Of a stretch of 7,428 nt of DNA, positions 5,372 to 7,428 are shown piece by piece. A program made the position numbers and the translations under genes. The stretch's first letter is position 1. Every line of letters begins with the position of its first letter. The notes under the pieces are model-generated. The model searched no databases and was not told where the DNA came from. It saw only the letters and a list, made by a program, of their open reading frames with translations. Source of the stretch: Phycisphaerales bacterium (GTDB lineage: Bacteria > Planctomycetota > Phycisphaerae > Phycisphaerales > SM1A02); contig VERO01000108.1 in NCBI GenBank assembly GCA_018882625.1, positions 1 to 7,428 on the forward strand. The letters are read 5' to 3'.

Positions 5372-7428
5372 GCGAGCGTGGCGCCGAACGCTCGCTGCGG
5401 GTCGTGGAGGCCAGCGCGGGCACGGGCAAGACATTCCGCATCACGCAGCTCGTGGTGAGCAAGGTGATCGGGGGGACTCGCATCGACCGCATCGTGCTGT
5501 CGAGCTACACCAACGCTGCCGCGGACGAGCTCGCCGAGCGCGTGCGTGGTGCGCTCGCGCGCGCGCTTGACCCGCGCGCGCACGGCGACCGGGAGACGCC
5601 AGTCCCTGACGCCACCGCCGCAGCGCACCTGCGGCGCGCCATCTCGGATCTTGATGGCGCATGCATCGGCACGATCCACTCGTTCTGCGCACGGCTCCTC
5701 GAGGAGGCTGCCGAAGTGGCCGGCGCGCTCTCGCTTGAGGGCATGTCGCCCGACGAGTCCTCAGGTGACCTGCAGTCGGAGGTCGCTGCGGACCTCTGGG
5801 CTGCGTGCATCGCGCCGAGCCATCTGGCGATGGCGATGCTCGGCGACAGCCCGGCAGAGGCACGCGCGATGCTCGACAGCATCGTCAGCGCGGTGGACGG
5901 CGAGCCTGATGCGCGCATCGAGCCGTCGGAGCCGTGGGCGCGCATCGCAGACCTCGAGCGCCGCATCGACGCGATCATCTCTGGCCCTGACGCGGATTGC
6001 CGCACGGCCGCCGCTGACGCGATCGGGAGCTTCAAGAAGGAGGCGGGCACGCGGCTGCGGGCCATGGTCGACGTGACCGCGTCCGGCCCGGCCGCCCGGC
6101 AGGCTGTGCTCTCGGGCGCGCATGAGTTCCGGCGCGTGACGGACGGAGACTGGCCCGCAGAGGGCCTCAAGGACAAGGCCAAGCGCGCGTGCGTCGAGGA
6201 ATGGGCGAGGTCTCCCGCAGGATCGCGCGCGGTGCAGGTGCTGCAGCAGCTCGATGCCGATTACCTCGCCGCATGCGCGGGACTGCGTGCGGCGCTCGCC
6301 CGCCGCGCCGGCGAGGCGCTGCGTTCACGGCGCGATGCGCGGCGCAGCTACTCGTTCAGTGACCTCATTGCGCGCACGTGGCGCCTCGTGTCCGAGCGCG
6401 GGAGCCCGCTCGTCGCGCACGCACGGCACCGCTACGCGATGGCGATCATCGACGAGTGCCAGGACACGGATCCGCTGCAGCAGGCGATCTTCAGGACGAT
6501 CTTCGATGCGCCGGGCCTCGAGCTTCACGTGGTGGGCGATCCCAAGCAGTCGATCTACGGGTTCCGCGGCGCGGACCTGCCGAGCTACATCCGTCTGCGT
6601 GACAGCGGCATCGCCGGCGATCCGCTCGCCACCTCGTTCCGGTCCGATGCGGCGCATGTCGCGGCGGTCGAGGGCCTCTTCACCGCGCACGAGGCGCCCT
6701 TCGGTTCGCGTGACATCGCGTTCACGCCGATCTCGGTGCGGCACCGGCGTGCGCGGTGCGTAGGCGCCGATGGCTCGGGCCAGTCGGGCATCGATGTCAT
6801 GGCCCTGGAGTCGGGCACCACCGTGGCATCGCAGCGCGAGGCGGCCATGCGCGCCACGGCGGCGCGGATCCGCCAGTGGCTCGACCGCGACGGACGGTTC
6901 GGGCTGCGCATCCCGGACAGCGACGCAGCCGATGCGCCACTGCGGCCGGTGAGGCCGGGAGACGTCGCGGTGCTCTGCCATCGCCGGGACGACCTCGATG
7001 TGATGCGCGTCGAGCTCGACAGGCTCGGCATCCCGAGCGTGTACTCGGGAGACTCCTCGGTGCTGCTCTCGCCCGCTGCGGAGGACCTCCACACGATCCT
7101 CGTCGCATGCGCGTCCCGCCGCTCCGCGCAGTTCGCCATCGGCGCGGCGATGACGCGCGCGCTGGGCGCCCGCGCGGACGACATCACGTCGCGCCGCGAG
7201 TCCTGGATCGGGGCCTTGCGGGCCTGTACGGTGGCGATCGACCAGCGCGGGATCGATGCCGCGCTGGTCGAGCTTCTCGAGAGGCCTGTGCCGGATGCGC
7301 GCTCCGGCGAGGATGCCGATCGATCGGCGATGGAGCTCCTGCTCGCGCAGCCTGGCGGCGAGCGCCAGGCGGTGGACCTGAAGCACCTGCGCGAGCTGCT
7401 TGGCGAGGCGGAGCGCACGGGCACGCGC
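5338..7428 (+). CDS. recB: RecB, exonuclease V (RecBCD) beta subunit, helicase part (3' end off window)
   Basis: RecB is the 3'-5' superfamily 1A helicase of RecBCD, with a C-terminal nuclease in the full protein. The frame stays open through the last base, giving 697 codons here against about 1180 residues in E. coli. Helicase motifs in order: ASAGTGKT (25-32, Walker A), the SSYTNAAADEL segment (motif Ia), TIHSFC (112-117), DECQDTD (372-378, Walker B / motif II), GDPKQSIYGFRGAD (400-413, motif III) and TSFRS (432-436, motif IV region). The segment GIPSVYSGDSSV (564-575) matches the E. coli IPSVYLSNRDSV region. The later helicase motifs and the nuclease lie beyond the window. The start at 5338 is chosen for its GGGAGG ribosome site and overlaps recC by 34 bases. 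The alternative ATG at 5368 makes a 4-base ATGA overlap and removes ten residues. Either way, translational coupling to recC is likely. recD probably follows, but it cannot be seen. Confidence 0.96.
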   Translation, partial: MVAQRIRGQPMSERGAERSLRVVEASAGTGKTFRITQLVVSKVIGGTRIDRIVLSSYTNAAADELAERVRGALARALDPRAHGDRETPVPDATAAAHLRRAISDLDGACIGTIHSFCARLLEEAAEVAGALSLEGMSPDESSGDLQSEVAADLWAACIAPSHLAMAMLGDSPAEARAMLDSIVSAVDGEPDARIEPSEPWARIADLERRIDAIISGPDADCRTAAADAIGSFKKEAGTRLRAMVDVTASGPAARQAVLSGAHEFRRVTDGDWPAEGLKDKAKRACVEEWARSPAGSRAVQVLQQLDADYLAACAGLRAALARRAGEALRSRRDARRSYSFSDLIARTWRLVSERGSPLVAHARHRYAMAIIDECQDTDPLQQAIFRTIFDAPGLELHVVGDPKQSIYGFRGADLPSYIRLRDSGIAGDPLATSFRSDAAHVAAVEGLFTAHEAPFGSRDIAFTPISVRHRRARCVGADGSGQSGIDVMALESGTTVASQREAAMRATAARIRQWLDRDGRFGLRIPDSDAADAPLRPVRPGDVAVLCHRRDDLDVMRVELDRLGIPSVYSGDSSVLLSPAAEDLHTILVACASRRSAQFAIGAAMTRALGARADDITSRRESWIGALRACTVAIDQRGIDAALVELLERPVPDARSGEDADRSAMELLLAQPGGERQAVDLKHLRELLGEAERTGTR

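Noticed and set aside
4179..5570. 463-codon plus-strand frame overlapping recC and the recB start
   Set aside because: It is Arg/Ala/Ser-rich with no motif and overlaps two confidently assigned genes in another frame.
6325..7386. 353-codon minus-strand frame opposite recB
   Set aside because: It lies opposite RecB motifs II and III and has no family features, so it is a shadow frame.

Overview
This is a gene-dense window of roughly 70 % G+C (by-eye estimate) from a bacterial chromosome. It holds four protein-coding genes in two divergent pairs. The left pair, on the minus strand, is purE followed by purK, which carry out the two-step carboxylation of aminoimidazole ribonucleotide in purine synthesis. 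The right pair, on the plus strand, is recC followed by recB, two subunits of the RecBCD (exonuclease V) helicase-nuclease that repairs double-strand breaks.

Layout: bases 1-1025 hold purK, whose 3' end lies off the left edge. Bases 1026-1062 are a short purE-purK spacer with a good Shine-Dalgarno sequence and an 8-bp inverted repeat that includes the purE stop codon. purE occupies 1063-1593. Only 22 bases separate the purE start from the first possible recC start at 1616. recC runs to 5371 and overlaps recB, which leaves the window at its right edge in an open frame. No stretch of 300 bases lacks a gene. I saw no tRNA, rRNA, CRISPR, insertion sequence, integrase, attachment site or convincing factor-independent terminator.

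Function: a class I PurE (N5-CAIR mutase) needs N5-CAIR, the product of PurK, so the left pair forms a complete two-enzyme step. RecC is a catalytically dead helicase/nuclease fold that splits the duplex and reads Chi. RecB is the 3'-5' motor, and in the known family it also carries the nuclease, which would lie outside this window. recD is expected downstream by analogy with other recCBD operons but is not visible. The two pairs share no obvious biochemical link.

Organism: high G+C, Shine-Dalgarno sequences before three of the four genes, a class I PurE plus PurK, and a RecBCD-type rather than AddAB-type enzyme. Phylum cannot be settled from this. A high-GC lineage such as Planctomycetota is possible, but that is only an impression.

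I found no previously undescribed system. The region is mostly housekeeping. The observations worth a second look are the heavy over-representation of the hexamer GATGCG/CGCATC, the very tight purE/recC divergent junction, the hairpin over the purE stop codon, the choice of recB start, and low-complexity insertions in RecC.
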